In this document: positions 18,392 to 26,515 of the stretch, one piece after another
How the letters are laid out: each line of letters begins with the position of its first letter
How positions within the stretch are numbered: the stretch's first letter is position 1
From: Hahellaceae bacterium
Lineage (GTDB): Bacteria; Pseudomonadota; Gammaproteobacteria; Pseudomonadales; Oleiphilaceae
NCBI GenBank assembly: GCA_016744695.1
Contig: JADGDV010000006.1
Coordinates: 62,001-126,000 of the forward strand
Reading direction: 5' to 3'
Length of the DNA: 64,000 nt
Notes under the pieces: model-generated
The model's input: the letters and a program-made list of their open reading frames with translations, nothing else
Databases searched by the model: none
Told to the model about the DNA's origin: nothing
Translations under genes and position numbers: made by a program

Positions 18392-18432
18392 GCATTACTC
18401 CTGCACCCAAAAAATTTATGTACAAGGGCTAT

Positions 18433-18449
18433 AGCAAGCAGAATGCCAG
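18433..18449 (-). promoter_or_regulatory. Sigma-54 promoter of the nitrate transporter gene
   Basis: The minus strand reads CTGGCAT-TCTGC-TTGCT, matching YTGGCAC-N5-TTGCW with a single mismatch and exact spacing. Transcription should begin near 18422, leaving a leader of about 30 bases. No clear NtrC dyad was found immediately upstream. Confidence 0.65.
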
Positions 18450-18610
18450 TTATTTCAATTTTTCTATCACTCTATATTAATACCCACTAATAGGTATAAT
18501 TATTTAACCTTTAATCAAGCCCCCCTTTTATCTACAAAATTCAGAATCTACAAAACCTAAATATATTAAGTTAAACTCTACCCCATTACCTTTATCCTAT
18601 AGGCACAATT

Positions 18611-19018
18611 ATGAAACTCCTTCACACCATGTTACGCGTCGGTGATCTCGACCGATCAATCACCTTTTACACAGACGTATTAGGCATGAACCTAATACGC
18701 AAATCTGAAAACTCTGAATATAAATACACATTGGCTTTTGTAGGTTATGGCGATGAAAGCAAGGGCGCAGTGATAGAACTGACGTATAACTGGGGACAAG
18801 ATAATTATGATCATGGCAATGCCTTTGGTCATATTGCTCTGGAAACCGATGACATTTATGCCACTTGTAATGCCATTAAAGCAAAAGGTGGGTCAGTGAC
18901 CCGTGAACCTGGGCCCGTAAAAGGAGGTTCTACTGTCATTGCCTTTGTAAAAGACCCTGATGGTTACAGTATTGAGCTTATTAACAAGAAAGATGCAGGG
19001 AAAGGGTTAGGCATTTAA
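18611..19018 (+). CDS. gloA: Lactoylglutathione lyase (glyoxalase I)
   Basis: Converts the methylglyoxal-glutathione hemithioacetal to S-lactoylglutathione, detoxifying methylglyoxal. The 135-residue protein aligns along its whole length with E. coli GloA. All four nickel ligands occur at the same positions: H5, E56, H74 and E122. The AGPVKGGTTVIAF-like segment is present as [13 protein letters not shown], and the C-terminus KDAGKGLG is conserved. It is a single gene, divergent from the nitrate transporter, ending at a bidirectional terminator shared with the cold-shock gene. Confidence 0.95.
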   Translation: MKLLHTMLRVGDLDRSITFYTDVLGMNLIRKSENSEYKYTLAFVGYGDESKGAVIELTYNWGQDNYDHGNAFGHIALETDDIYATCNAIKAKGGSVTREPGPVKGGSTVIAFVKDPDGYSIELINKKDAGKGLGI

Positions 19019-19057
19019 ATCTGAGAGAAACTTAAGCCTGAGATAAACAACAGGCAT

Positions 19058-19094
19058 AAAAAAAGGGCCGGTCCCGAAAGACTTGCCCTTTTTT
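19058..19094. terminator. Bidirectional terminator between gloA and the cold-shock gene
   Basis: AAAAAAGGGC (to 19068) pairs with GCCCTTTTTT (19085-19094) across a 16-base loop. A- and T-runs lie on both sides, so it works for gloA (plus) and csp (minus). Confidence 0.85.
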
Positions 19095-19108
19095 AAAATA
19101 ACTATTTA

Positions 19109-19318
19109 TTAAATAGCTACGATGTTCTCAGCTTGAGGACCTTTCTGACCGTCAGTAACAACGAATTGCACTTTCTGGCCTTCAGCTAAAGTTTTAAAAC
19201 CTTCGCTAGCAATTGCACTAAAGTGAGCAAAAACGTCTGGACCAGACTCTTGCTCGATAAAACCAAAACCTTTAGATTCGTTGAACCACTTAACGGTTCC
19301 TGTAGTTGTATTAGACAT
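19109..19318 (-). CDS. Cold-shock protein, CspA family
   Basis: Single-stranded nucleic-acid-binding OB-fold protein of 69 residues, an RNA chaperone. RNP1 (KGFGFIE) and RNP2 (VFAHFSAI) are intact, as is GTVKWFN at the N-terminus and GPQAENI at the C-terminus. A probable promoter at 19471-19499 would give a leader of about 146 bases, like the long leaders that control cspA-type genes by temperature. AGGA lies seven bases before the ATG. The paralogue cannot be assigned from sequence alone. Confidence 0.95.
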   Translation of the reverse strand: MSNTTTGTVKWFNESKGFGFIEQESGPDVFAHFSAIASEGFKTLAEGQKVQFVVTDGQKGPQAENIVAI

Positions 19319-19470
19319 AATAATATCCTGTAATTTATATAAAATTGCCTTTAATAGGCTTGAGTTGCTTAAAAATGTAGACTTGAACTTAAAAACTGCA
19401 GGACGGAGAATTACGAATAAAACAACGAAATGTAGGATGTAAATAACAGACTTCTTTCTAGCTGCGGAGC

Positions 19471-19499
19471 ATTATATAGAGTTAGTTGGTATTTATCGA
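19471..19499 (-). promoter_or_regulatory. Sigma-70 promoter of the cold-shock gene
   Basis: On the minus strand TCGATA (19494-19499), a 17-base spacer and a perfect TATAAT (19471-19476). The implied start near 19464 gives a 5' leader of about 146 bases to the ATG at 19318, in the range of cspA leaders. Confidence 0.55.
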
Positions 19500-19533
19500 G
19501 CCTTATTTAGTTTTACATCAAATGGTCTGAATC

Positions 19534-19551
19534 GGCCGCGCTGTTGCGGCC
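19534..19551. other. GC-rich hairpin between SEC-C gene and cold-shock promoter
   Basis: GGCCGC, six-base loop, GCGGCC. No T-run follows on the strand that would need a terminator: the T-run on the minus strand precedes the hairpin. It may stop transcription from the SEC-C gene imperfectly or be a structural element. Confidence 0.4.
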
Positions 19552-19575
19552 ACTAAAAAAAATTATAAAGCGCTA

Positions 19576-19917
19576 TTACCCACAACACTTTTTATATTTT
19601 TTACCACTACCACAAACACAAGGTTCGTTACGCGTAGGCACCTTATCAAGTGTAACTGTACCCTTTTTGTTAAGAAGTGCAGAGAGCTCAGATATAGATT
19701 CAACCGCACCTTTGCTACTGTCAATGCTAACTACCGCATATAACTTAGCTTCAGCTACCAGTGCTTCAACCTCCTGCTTACGAGCCTCACTTGTGACTGT
19801 CAACGCTAGGGGATATTTCTTGCTACCATTTTTAACACTCCCCCTTGTTCCGTAACCACATTTAACATGATTTACACGTACTTCCTCGCGGCCCTTGAAA
19901 AATTCTTTATCTGCCAT
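19576..19917 (-). CDS. SEC-C metal-binding motif protein (PBPRA1643-like)
   Basis: A protein of 113 residues ending in the zinc-binding SEC-C motif [13 protein letters not shown], as at the end of SecA. The start is the ATG at 19917, beginning [26 protein letters not shown]. An earlier in-frame start would add 26 residues outside the family. It resembles a short family of SWIM/SEC-C proteins found in Photobacterium and related marine bacteria, with unknown function. The middle ([20 protein letters not shown]) is an alpha/beta region. Possible link to ribosomes or the translocase by motif only. Confidence 0.75.
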   Translation of the reverse strand: MADKEFFKGREEVRVNHVKCGYGTRGSVKNGSKKYPLALTVTSEARKQEVEALVAEAKLYAVVSIDSSKGAVESISELSALLNKKGTVTLDKVPTRNEPCVCGSGKKYKKCCG

Positions 19918-20035
19918 GTCATAACCCAAACTGCTGTAAAAAGATAAGTTGCAACCATATATGTTGGTCACAGCCAAAGACGTTAAGTTTAACACGTTTG
20001 AGGCTGTAGTTTGAATTTAGTACAAGACGACAAGG

Positions 20036-20194
20036 CTACTTTGTGACAAGCCATAAAGAGTGAACAACACCCGGAATAAAAAATACTAAACATAAAACTA
20101 TATTAATTATTAAATCTTTTCCAACACCCTTTTTCAAAAAAACAGCGACAGGTGGAAGAAATATTGCGAGTACAATTAAAAGAGTTTTATTCAT
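20036..20194 (-). CDS. Pmp3/YqaE family small membrane proteolipid
   Basis: A protein of 52 residues, too short for most gene finders. From the ATG at 20194 it reads two hydrophobic helices (about 4-20 and 28-50) with the family hallmarks LPPVAVFLKKG and NIVLCL-FFIPGVVHSLW. The length and pattern match E. coli YqaE exactly (52 residues, ILPPLGV, NILLTLLGYIPGLIHAFW). Yeast Pmp3 and plant RCI2 homologues affect membrane potential and salt or cold tolerance. A weak AAGAAA precedes the start. It lies between the SEC-C gene and the YebC-family gene, all on the minus strand. Confidence 0.85.
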   Translation of the reverse strand: MNKTLLIVLAIFLPPVAVFLKKGVGKDLIINIVLCLVFFIPGVVHSLWLVTK

Positions 20195-20281
20195 ATTTTT
20201 CTTAATTTCATTAATAAAAGCTGAGGATAAAATATGTTAGCTTATAACATGCACTGTGCACGCTATAAGCGCACATGCTAA

Positions 20282-20995
20282 TTACTCAACATTATGCCAA
20301 ATGTTCTGCACATCATCTAAGTCGTTTAACATATCTAAAAACTTTTCAAACATTTCGACATCATCACCGGCAAGTGAAGTGTTAGCCTGAGGCAAAAACT
20401 GTATTGCATCAACGTCGAAATCAATGTCAGCGAATGCATCAGTTAATGCTTGCTTAGCTTTGAAGTATTCTGTATTCGGGGCAAAAACAGCCACGCTGCC
20501 ATCTTCACATTCAATATCCGTTACATCGACATCAGCCATCATTAATGCTTCAAGTACGGCGTCTTCATCGTCGCCCTTGAATACCAGAATAGCACTGTGG
20601 TCAAACATATGACTCACACTACCCTGAGTGCCTATCTTACTTTTAGTTTTAGTGAAGCACTGACGCACATCACCAAAGGTACGGTTAGGGTTATCAGTTA
20701 GGCACTCAACAATAACCATGCAGTTGCCAGGACCATAACCTTCATAACGCGCCGGTGAAAAGTCTTCTCCGCCGCCGCCTTTGGCTTTGTTAATGGCTTT
20801 TTCAATAACATGAGACGGTACCTGATCTTTCTTTGCACGATCAATCAACGCACGTAATGACAAGTTGCCATCTGGATCTAAACCGCCAGACTTAGCACAT
20901 ACATATATTTCGCGGCCGTATTTACTATAAACCTTGGCTTTGGCATCAGAGGTTTTAGCCATGGATTCTTTACGGTTTTGGTAGGCTCTGCCCAT
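20282..20995 (-). CDS. YebC/PmpR family protein, YeeN-like subtype
   Basis: A protein of 237 residues of the YebC/TACO1 family, implicated in transcription regulation and in translation of difficult nascent chains. The N-terminus [27 protein letters not shown] matches the YeeN subtype of E. coli rather than canonical YebC (MAGHSKWANIKHRK). Family motifs: [41 protein letters not shown], and the C-terminal acidic [13 protein letters not shown] canonical yebC is normally beside ruvC; this copy stands alone, so a second copy elsewhere is likely. It is preceded by an A-rich leader at 20996-21128. Confidence 0.88.
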   Translation of the reverse strand: MGRAYQNRKESMAKTSDAKAKVYSKYGREIYVCAKSGGLDPDGNLSLRALIDRAKKDQVPSHVIEKAINKAKGGGGEDFSPARYEGYGPGNCMVIVECLTDNPNRTFGDVRQCFTKTKSKIGTQGSVSHMFDHSAILVFKGDDEDAVLEALMMADVDVTDIECEDGSVAVFAPNTEYFKAKQALTDAFADIDFDVDAIQFLPQANTSLAGDDVEMFEKFLDMLNDLDDVQNIWHNVE

Positions 20996-21128
20996 TAAGC
21001 TGCTGCTCCATAATAAAAATGACGAATATTGAGTCTTTAATTCACTTAAGAATTCAAGGGATGAAATATCTTAACATTTTTCACTCAGTGTTTAACACAG
21101 ACTTATACTAAGACATACAGAAGGCTCA

Positions 21129-21854
21129 CTAGCCAATATAATTCACTTCACTTGGGGTAAGCATTCTACACTGCCCTGGAGACAGCTCGGGGTCTAATAA
21201 TAAATTGCCCACAGCCATTCGGTGTAATTTCAACACAGGGTTTCGAAAACGGCCAAACATTCTTTTTATCTGATGATAACGGCCTTCAACCAAGCTTAAT
21301 TCAGCGACATGATCACTGATAATTTCAAGCTTTACAGGGCGTGTTGTAATACCTTCAAAAGAAAAATACATTCCTTCTGCAAACGCCTGAACATAATCAT
21401 CAGTGATTATGTTCTCAACTGTCACGCGGTATAACTTAGTAATTTTCTTTTCTGGCGAAGTCAGTCGGCGAGACCACCGCCCATCATTCGTCAGTAATAA
21501 TAAACCGGAAGAATTAAGGTCTAAGCGCCCTACAATATGTAAGTTTGCACATTCTTTAAGGCTAAGTAAGGCTATGTTGGCAAGTAGGTCTATGACAGTC
21601 TTATGCTGCTCATCTTTTGTCGCACTCACGACACCAATAGGCTTGTTCATCATGATGTAACGAGGACTGTTCGATTGCAGAACCTTATTGTCGAAGACAA
21701 CATGAGAAAATTCATCAATTAATTGCTGAGTATCACTAGCAATACTTCCATCCACAACAATGCGCTTCTGAGCAAGCATCAGCTTTACGTCTCGAGAGTT
21801 AACCGATAACTGCATACTAATAAATCGATCTAGCCTTGTACGCTTTGATTTCAT
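21129..21854 (-). CDS. Pseudouridine synthase, RsuA/RluB/E/F family
   Basis: RNA-modifying enzyme of 241 residues. An S4 RNA-binding domain (residues 1-60, RLDRFISMQLSVNSRDVKLML) precedes the RsuA-like catalytic domain. The catalytic Asp lies in VGRLDLNSSGLLLLTNDG. The C-terminal segment VEGRYHQIKRMFGRFRNPVLKLHRMAVG is diagnostic of this family. RsuA itself modifies U516 of 16S rRNA, and this is the likeliest role, but RluE/F-type specificity cannot be excluded. The ATG follows the arfB stop directly (TGA-ATG), so the two are co-transcribed. Confidence 0.88.
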   Translation of the reverse strand: MKSKRTRLDRFISMQLSVNSRDVKLMLAQKRIVVDGSIASDTQQLIDEFSHVVFDNKVLQSNSPRYIMMNKPIGVVSATKDEQHKTVIDLLANIALLSLKECANLHIVGRLDLNSSGLLLLTNDGRWSRRLTSPEKKITKLYRVTVENIITDDYVQAFAEGMYFSFEGITTRPVKLEIISDHVAELSLVEGRYHQIKRMFGRFRNPVLKLHRMAVGNLLLDPELSPGQCRMLTPSEVNYIG

Positions 21855-22268
21855 TCAGTCAGTTACTCGGCCTCTAAGCGCTTTTGTTTTACCTCGCTGA
21901 GCTTTTCCATCTAAACGTCGTTTTTTTGAACCTTTAGTTGGCTTAGTCGCTCGTCTTGCTTTTTCGACTACGGCGGCGGCTTTAATTAGAACCTGTAGTC
22001 GCTCAAGCGCGTCTGCACGGTTTTTTTCTTGAGTACGATATTGCTGAGCTTTTATTACAATAACGCCTTCCTTACTAATACGTCGGTCTTTTAGACCTAA
22101 CAAACGTTGCTTGTAGAATTCAGGTAGAGACGAGGCGTTGATATCAAAACGCAAATGAATAGCTGAAGAGACTTTATTGACGTTTTGACCACCGGCGCCC
22201 TGCGAGCGAATAGCAGAAAGCTCAATTTCATCATCAGGGATAGAAACATTAAGCGATATTATCAACAT
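21855..22268 (-). CDS. arfB: Alternative ribosome rescue factor ArfB
   Basis: Peptidyl-tRNA hydrolase of 137 residues that frees ribosomes stalled on non-stop mRNA. The release-factor motif GGQ lies in [21 protein letters not shown]. The C-terminal tail is Lys/Arg-rich ([21 protein letters not shown]), as needed to enter the empty mRNA channel. The ATG at 22268 has AAGGG upstream. The pseudouridine synthase follows without a gap. A GTAGGGTG-family repeat lies just upstream. Confidence 0.95.
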   Translation of the reverse strand: MLIISLNVSIPDDEIELSAIRSQGAGGQNVNKVSSAIHLRFDINASSLPEFYKQRLLGLKDRRISKEGVIVIKAQQYRTQEKNRADALERLQVLIKAAAVVEKARRATKPTKGSKKRRLDGKAQRGKTKALRGRVTD

Positions 22269-22306
22269 TCTAGCCCTTCACTTGATATTTGTAGTAATTA
22301 TTACTT

Positions 22307-22327
22307 GTAGGGTGTGCCGTGCGCACC
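22307..22327. repeat. GTAGGGTG-family repeat, single copy
   Basis: GTAGGGTGTGCCGTGCGCAC(C), identical to the copy at 48919-48939. It contains an internal dyad (GGTGTGCC...GTGCGCACC) and lies between the divergent arfB and yqaA genes. Confidence 0.8.
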
Positions 22328-22428
22328 ACATAACAAACATTATACCAGTGCAGAACCTCTAATAGTTGATACTTATAAGCCAGAGTGTGTATCCTTCATT
22401 GAATTATTTAAGGTACCCGTCCAATCAA

Positions 22429-22854
22429 ATGATCTACGCGTCTTTATTCATCTCATCTTTTATCGCTGCCACCCTGCTCCCATTCTACTCCGAAGTTATA
22501 CTTGGCGTGATGTTAAGCAATGGACATAACCCTCTTTGGTTATGGCTTGCTGCTACCTGTGGCAATACTCTGGGAGCCTGGGTCAACTGGATTTTAGGCC
22601 GTTATCTTTTGCATTTTCAAGACCGAAGGTGGTTTCCCTTTAAACCCAACACCCTTAATAAAGCTCAGCGGGGTTTTAACAAATACGGTTTATGGAGCTT
22701 ACTTTTTGCCTGGCTCCCAGTGGTAGGTGACCCAATCACATTCGTAGCAGGTATGATGAAAGTACGCATACTCCCCTTTCTTATATTGGTGTTTCTAGGA
22801 AAAGGCTTACGCTATGCCGTGGTTATTGTAATAGCTACTTATTACACCCAATAA
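22429..22854 (+). CDS. yqaA: YqaA-like DedA/SNARE-associated membrane protein
   Basis: Inner-membrane protein of 141 residues, close to E. coli YqaA (142). It has the family core: SEVILGVMLSNGHNP, then ATCGNTLGAWVNWILGRY, a short loop and LFAWLPVVGDPITFVAGMMKV. DedA-family members are involved in membrane homeostasis, lipid flipping or ion balance; this member's job is unknown. The ATG at 22429 is chosen by family length; upstream frames begin at a TTG and add 21 non-family residues. The last 20 bases overlap the convergent AstE-like gene. Confidence 0.85.
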   Translation: MIYASLFISSFIAATLLPFYSEVILGVMLSNGHNPLWLWLAATCGNTLGAWVNWILGRYLLHFQDRRWFPFKPNTLNKAQRGFNKYGLWSLLFAWLPVVGDPITFVAGMMKVRILPFLILVFLGKGLRYAVVIVIATYYTQ

Positions 22855-23866
22855 AATAAAACAAACAATCACTCGCGGCTATTTCTGAGCTGGTTGTAAC
22901 CATAAATAATTTAATAGGGTGCTTAGAAAACAACTGTCCATCAGACACTTCAAAGAATTCACCCAGCCTCTCTGTGCCCTTATAATCTTTAGCGGTGAGC
23001 ACAGCTAAACCTTTATCTCCAAGAAAAGCTAAAGGCTCTTCATGTGGAACCATACCATAATTTAAGCGTTCAGCATTTTCTGCCAAGGTAATATCTGCAT
23101 CACTCTGCTTATCATTAGAATAAGCAGCAATACCTCCCTGTTTTAGCTCTAGGCGAATAGGGTTTTTGAAGATATTAACGCGATAATCCAAACCCATTTC
23201 GGCCCTGATATTGTCTGCCCCTAAATACCGTAATATACCTTCTTGGGCAACAAATTTGGCCGACGTATCATTAGCGCCGCCACATTCTATCGTTACGGTA
23301 GGCACATCACTTTCACTGATTTCCATAATCGCACCTAAACGTAAATCGGTTACGATCAAGTCATTAGTAAATAAAGAGGTCAGCGCAAGATGATCAGCGT
23401 CCTCTTTTATAGATACACCAAACGCAGGACCTGAGCCTGATGTATTATGTAGGTCAATCAGTGCTTCAGGTTTAACAGAATGAATTAGCTGAAGTATCGC
23501 ATCCGCTATTGCACCCTGCTCATCATCAAAAGGGGGTTTAAAACAACGATTAAGGTCTCGTTTCCCCTTCAAAAAACGATGGCTAAAGGCAGGTTTACTC
23601 AATGCAGCCTGAACCGAGGCCACAATAAATAAAGTATTGACTGCTGGCTCTATACCCAAGGCTAAATAATTATGAATGGCATAAACGCCCGAGGGCTCAT
23701 TGCCATGAAGAAGCGTGCAAATAGCCCTTGTTCGAGAGGTATCTTTGCCCTTTAAAAATATTGCCGTAGGGCCAGAAAGATTCTGTAAAAAAACCTCTAC
23801 TGAATCACCAACAATCGATTGTTCAGGGTCATGTATTACCTTTAAAATAGTTCGCTCATTACTCAT
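22835..23866 (-). CDS. Succinylglutamate desuccinylase/aspartoacylase family hydrolase
   Basis: Zinc-dependent amide hydrolase of the AstE/ASPA (M14-like) family, 343 residues. The first zinc site is in TLLHGNEPSGVYA (His and Glu), the third ligand in IDLHNTSGSGPAFG, and R-D-L-N-R in GKRDLNRCF is the substrate-binding pattern. A catalytic Glu is probably in VTIECGG. The true astE lies in the arginine succinyltransferase operon; here the neighbour is a GCS2-type ligase 16 bases upstream, so a different N-acyl or gamma-linked substrate is likely. The C-terminal 100 residues form the usual beta domain. Confidence 0.82.
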   Translation of the reverse strand: MSNERTILKVIHDPEQSIVGDSVEVFLQNLSGPTAIFLKGKDTSRTRAICTLLHGNEPSGVYAIHNYLALGIEPAVNTLFIVASVQAALSKPAFSHRFLKGKRDLNRCFKPPFDDEQGAIADAILQLIHSVKPEALIDLHNTSGSGPAFGVSIKEDADHLALTSLFTNDLIVTDLRLGAIMEISESDVPTVTIECGGANDTSAKFVAQEGILRYLGADNIRAEMGLDYRVNIFKNPIRLELKQGGIAAYSNDKQSDADITLAENAERLNYGMVPHEEPLAFLGDKGLAVLTAKDYKGTERLGEFFEVSDGQLFSKHPIKLFMVTTSSEIAASDCLFYFIGCNK

Positions 23867-23882
23867 ACTTTACCCTTCATAG

Positions 23883-25370
23883 TTAAATCGACTCACTCCA
23901 TTCATGAACAGGCTTATTACTCACACTGTTAAAATAATACCGATCAACCAATTCCTTTAACGCATCTTTTTTATCGCACTGTTTAGATAACTTTTCAAAC
24001 ATGTTTAACTGCCATCGAGCACCATTCATGCGTGCATCAAGGCCGTTCTTCACAATATTCAGATAGTATTTAATTTCGTTGTCTGCGATATTAATTCTGC
24101 TCAAACCTTCTTCTGCCAATACTAAAATAGAACGTAAAATATCAACCACAGGCAACTCTTTTAAAGTACCCTCTGAAGGTTCGGGCCAAAATAGTTTTGC
24201 ATCAAGGCCATGCTTTGCTGCTCGGTAAAAATTGTGTTCGGCATAACGAAAAGGCAAACCTGGGAGAATTTTATCAATGTGAGGTTTTAATCCTTCAATC
24301 AACCCGGTCATTAACGCGGCATTAACCAGCATATTATCAACACTTGGACCGGCAGGCAGCGCACGCATTTCGATACGTAAATGACCATTATCCGCGGCAT
24401 CATAAATAGGACGATTCCAGCTCCAAATACTGCCTTGGTGTAAGCGCAGTTCATCAAGAGAAGGTGCTTCTCCTCTCATCACTTTTTGATGATTATTCTC
24501 TGAACTACAAATAGGCAATAAAGGCTCAAATAAATAGACATTTTCAGCAAAAAGTTCATAAACATCTTTTCTAACCCAGCCATGCCCAAAATAGACTCTG
24601 GCAGGCAGGCGCTGAGAAAGAGGGTCTTCCATTCGACAATCAACAGACTGTTTAAATAACGCAATACGCGTTTCATGCCATAAACGCTGACCAAAAAACA
24701 GAGGGGAGTTGGCCCCTAAAGCCAGCACTAAAGGCGTAACCAGTTGGGCCGTATTGAAGGCAGATGCAAAGTCATTAGGGTTAACGCGATAATGATACTG
24801 AAACGAAGTATTTGCCCCTTCAAGGGTGACGTCTTTCCAATTAATATCCAGTTCATCCTGACCTTTAATATTAATATGGAAGTCACCACCTCGCTTCTCT
24901 CGAAGCGCCTGTGCTAAAACATGGTATCTAGGTGCATCAGTAATAGCATCCATTCCCACATGGCATTGCTCTAGGGTCGGAAGTATTCCTATAGGTATAA
25001 TTCGCGCATTATGATTATTAGCAGCCTGAGACAAGGTCGCAATGGCCTGCTTCATTTGAGCCCCTAGTCGAGAAAAAGGGTCAGCACAAGAAAATACAGG
25101 GTCTAGGTTATATTCAAGATTAAACTGATTAAGTTCTAGTGTCAGTCGGTGGTCTTGCTGTTCTTGCTGTAAAACCTGATTTAGCGGTAATGGCTGACCA
25201 TATTTATCAACAATATAAAGCTCAAGCTCTGCCCCATAAGAAACAGAACCTACACCAAAATCTTTCTGGTCAAGGAGGTGACGAAAAGCTGAAAGGTTAT
25301 CAGCTAAGCGCTCATTAAAACGACGATATTCTTTTTTACTAAAATCACTACGATCAATCAGTTGTCCCAT
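23883..25370 (-). CDS. Glutamate-cysteine ligase family protein (GCS2 type)
   Basis: ATP-dependent carboxylate-amine ligase of 495 residues in the GCS2 (PF04107-like) family used by plant-type GshA, EgtA and YbdK. Features visible: SYGAELELYIVD (metal-binding Glu pair), HINIKG, TSFQYHYRV, GANSPLFFG, R-I-E-M-R-ALPAG. It is not the E. coli GshA type. It could make gamma-glutamylcysteine or another gamma-glutamyl or amino-acid amide. The AstE-like hydrolase follows after 16 bases, and the SDR and ABC1-kinase genes precede it after 89 bases. The ATG at 25370 has GAG just upstream. Confidence 0.8.
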   Translation of the reverse strand: MGQLIDRSDFSKKEYRRFNERLADNLSAFRHLLDQKDFGVGSVSYGAELELYIVDKYGQPLPLNQVLQQEQQDHRLTLELNQFNLEYNLDPVFSCADPFSRLGAQMKQAIATLSQAANNHNARIIPIGILPTLEQCHVGMDAITDAPRYHVLAQALREKRGGDFHINIKGQDELDINWKDVTLEGANTSFQYHYRVNPNDFASAFNTAQLVTPLVLALGANSPLFFGQRLWHETRIALFKQSVDCRMEDPLSQRLPARVYFGHGWVRKDVYELFAENVYLFEPLLPICSSENNHQKVMRGEAPSLDELRLHQGSIWSWNRPIYDAADNGHLRIEMRALPAGPSVDNMLVNAALMTGLIEGLKPHIDKILPGLPFRYAEHNFYRAAKHGLDAKLFWPEPSEGTLKELPVVDILRSILVLAEEGLSRINIADNEIKYYLNIVKNGLDARMNGARWQLNMFEKLSKQCDKKDALKELVDRYYFNSVSNKPVHEWSESI

Positions 25371-25459
25371 ACTGAGAGCCCTTTTATTGCTTAACTCAGT
25401 TTAGGCCCATTTTTCTACGTTCGACAAGGGATTACATCAATTTTACGCATAGTTTTCGT

Positions 25460-26515
25460 CTATTTACTATTTGTTTTAAGCAATTCATTAAGTTGCTTAA
25501 TCGCATCCATTTGCGTGATCTCATGCCCCAACAATTGCTCAAGGGCACTCACATCACAACAATGGTTAAGCCCAACAGACTGCAACTGAGTTGCAAAGGT
25601 TTCTGCCATTGAGTGTGGAATCCATTTTAAAAGGCCCGGCAGCCAAACAGGAATAGGGATGAGCTTTATACGATTAGTGATTTGATGCTCAGCTCTTATT
25701 TCAGAGAAGAGCTGATTAAACGAAACAGGGGTTTGATACGCGACATTAAGTGCACATTGCTTCGCTTCACATTCTAAAAAATTAGCTCTGTTTGGGAATA
25801 CTTTCTGGCTTAACTGAACAACAATGCGCGCATAATCTACCACGGTAATAACGGAGTACTGTTGTTTTCCATTTCCGACCCGAACACCTAACTTCGATAA
25901 TGCGACTAAACCTTTCATTAAAAATGAATCAGTGGGGCCAAGAACAAAGCGAGGCCTCAGACAAAACGCCCATTTTTTATCACGAGACATCGTCTCAATA
26001 ATGAGTTGCTCAGCTTGTGCGCGTGAACGCTCAAGTTCAGTTTCAGGTTGAACCAAATCAGATTCAACAATAAGCGTATTAGATGTTCTGCCCTGTATAG
26101 ACAGCGTGCTGCCGTATATTATCCCCAGCGTATTCTTATTGCATTTAGAAAGAAGATTATGTGTGCCTAAAACATTAGTTTCATAAAAACCCGTTTTAAG
26201 AAAATCGACTTGTTTAATACCAAAGTGGATAAGAAGGTGAGGCTCTTCAAAAAATAGATTGTCAGGGATCTCGGGTAAATTACCTTCAATCACCTCAACA
26301 AAATCGCGAGCAGGAAACGGTTTATCTTTCTTAACTAACGCCCGAACCAAAACCGTTCCGGCTGGCAACAGCGCCAGCTGATCTAGAATAGACTGACCAA
26401 CATAACCTGTGGCTCCGGTTAGAACCACTCTTAATATTTTTGGCATTTTATTATTCGTATTATTTTGTCTGTTTTTTATAGAAAGGGGGAGCATCTCAAA
26501 AGTAGAGTTACTCAA
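25460..26515 (-). CDS. NAD-dependent epimerase/dehydratase (extended SDR)
   Basis: Rossmann-fold oxidoreductase. The NAD motif TGATGYVGQS lies near residue 34, followed by IHFGIKQVDF and YGSTLSIQG in place of the strict YxxxK site, so the catalytic chemistry is uncertain. A C-terminal region fits UDP-sugar or sterol-type SDRs. The longest frame begins at a TTG (26515) with GAGG upstream and overlaps the ABC1-kinase stop by eight bases. An ATG at 26446 begins at MPKILRVVLTGATG, immediately before the domain, and may be the real start. The partner substrate is not evident. Confidence 0.72.
   Translation of the reverse strand: MSNSTFEMLPLSIKNRQNNTNNKMPKILRVVLTGATGYVGQSILDQLALLPAGTVLVRALVKKDKPFPARDFVEVIEGNLPEIPDNLFFEEPHLLIHFGIKQVDFLKTGFYETNVLGTHNLLSKCNKNTLGIIYGSTLSIQGRTSNTLIVESDLVQPETELERSRAQAEQLIIETMSRDKKWAFCLRPRFVLGPTDSFLMKGLVALSKLGVRVGNGKQQYSVITVVDYARIVVQLSQKVFPNRANFLECEAKQCALNVAYQTPVSFNQLFSEIRAEHQITNRIKLIPIPVWLPGLLKWIPHSMAETFATQLQSVGLNHCCDVSALEQLLGHEITQMDAIKQLNELLKTNSK

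Noticed and set aside
19534-19551. GC-rich hairpin as a rho-independent terminator
   Set aside because: The T-run lies on the wrong side for the strand being terminated.
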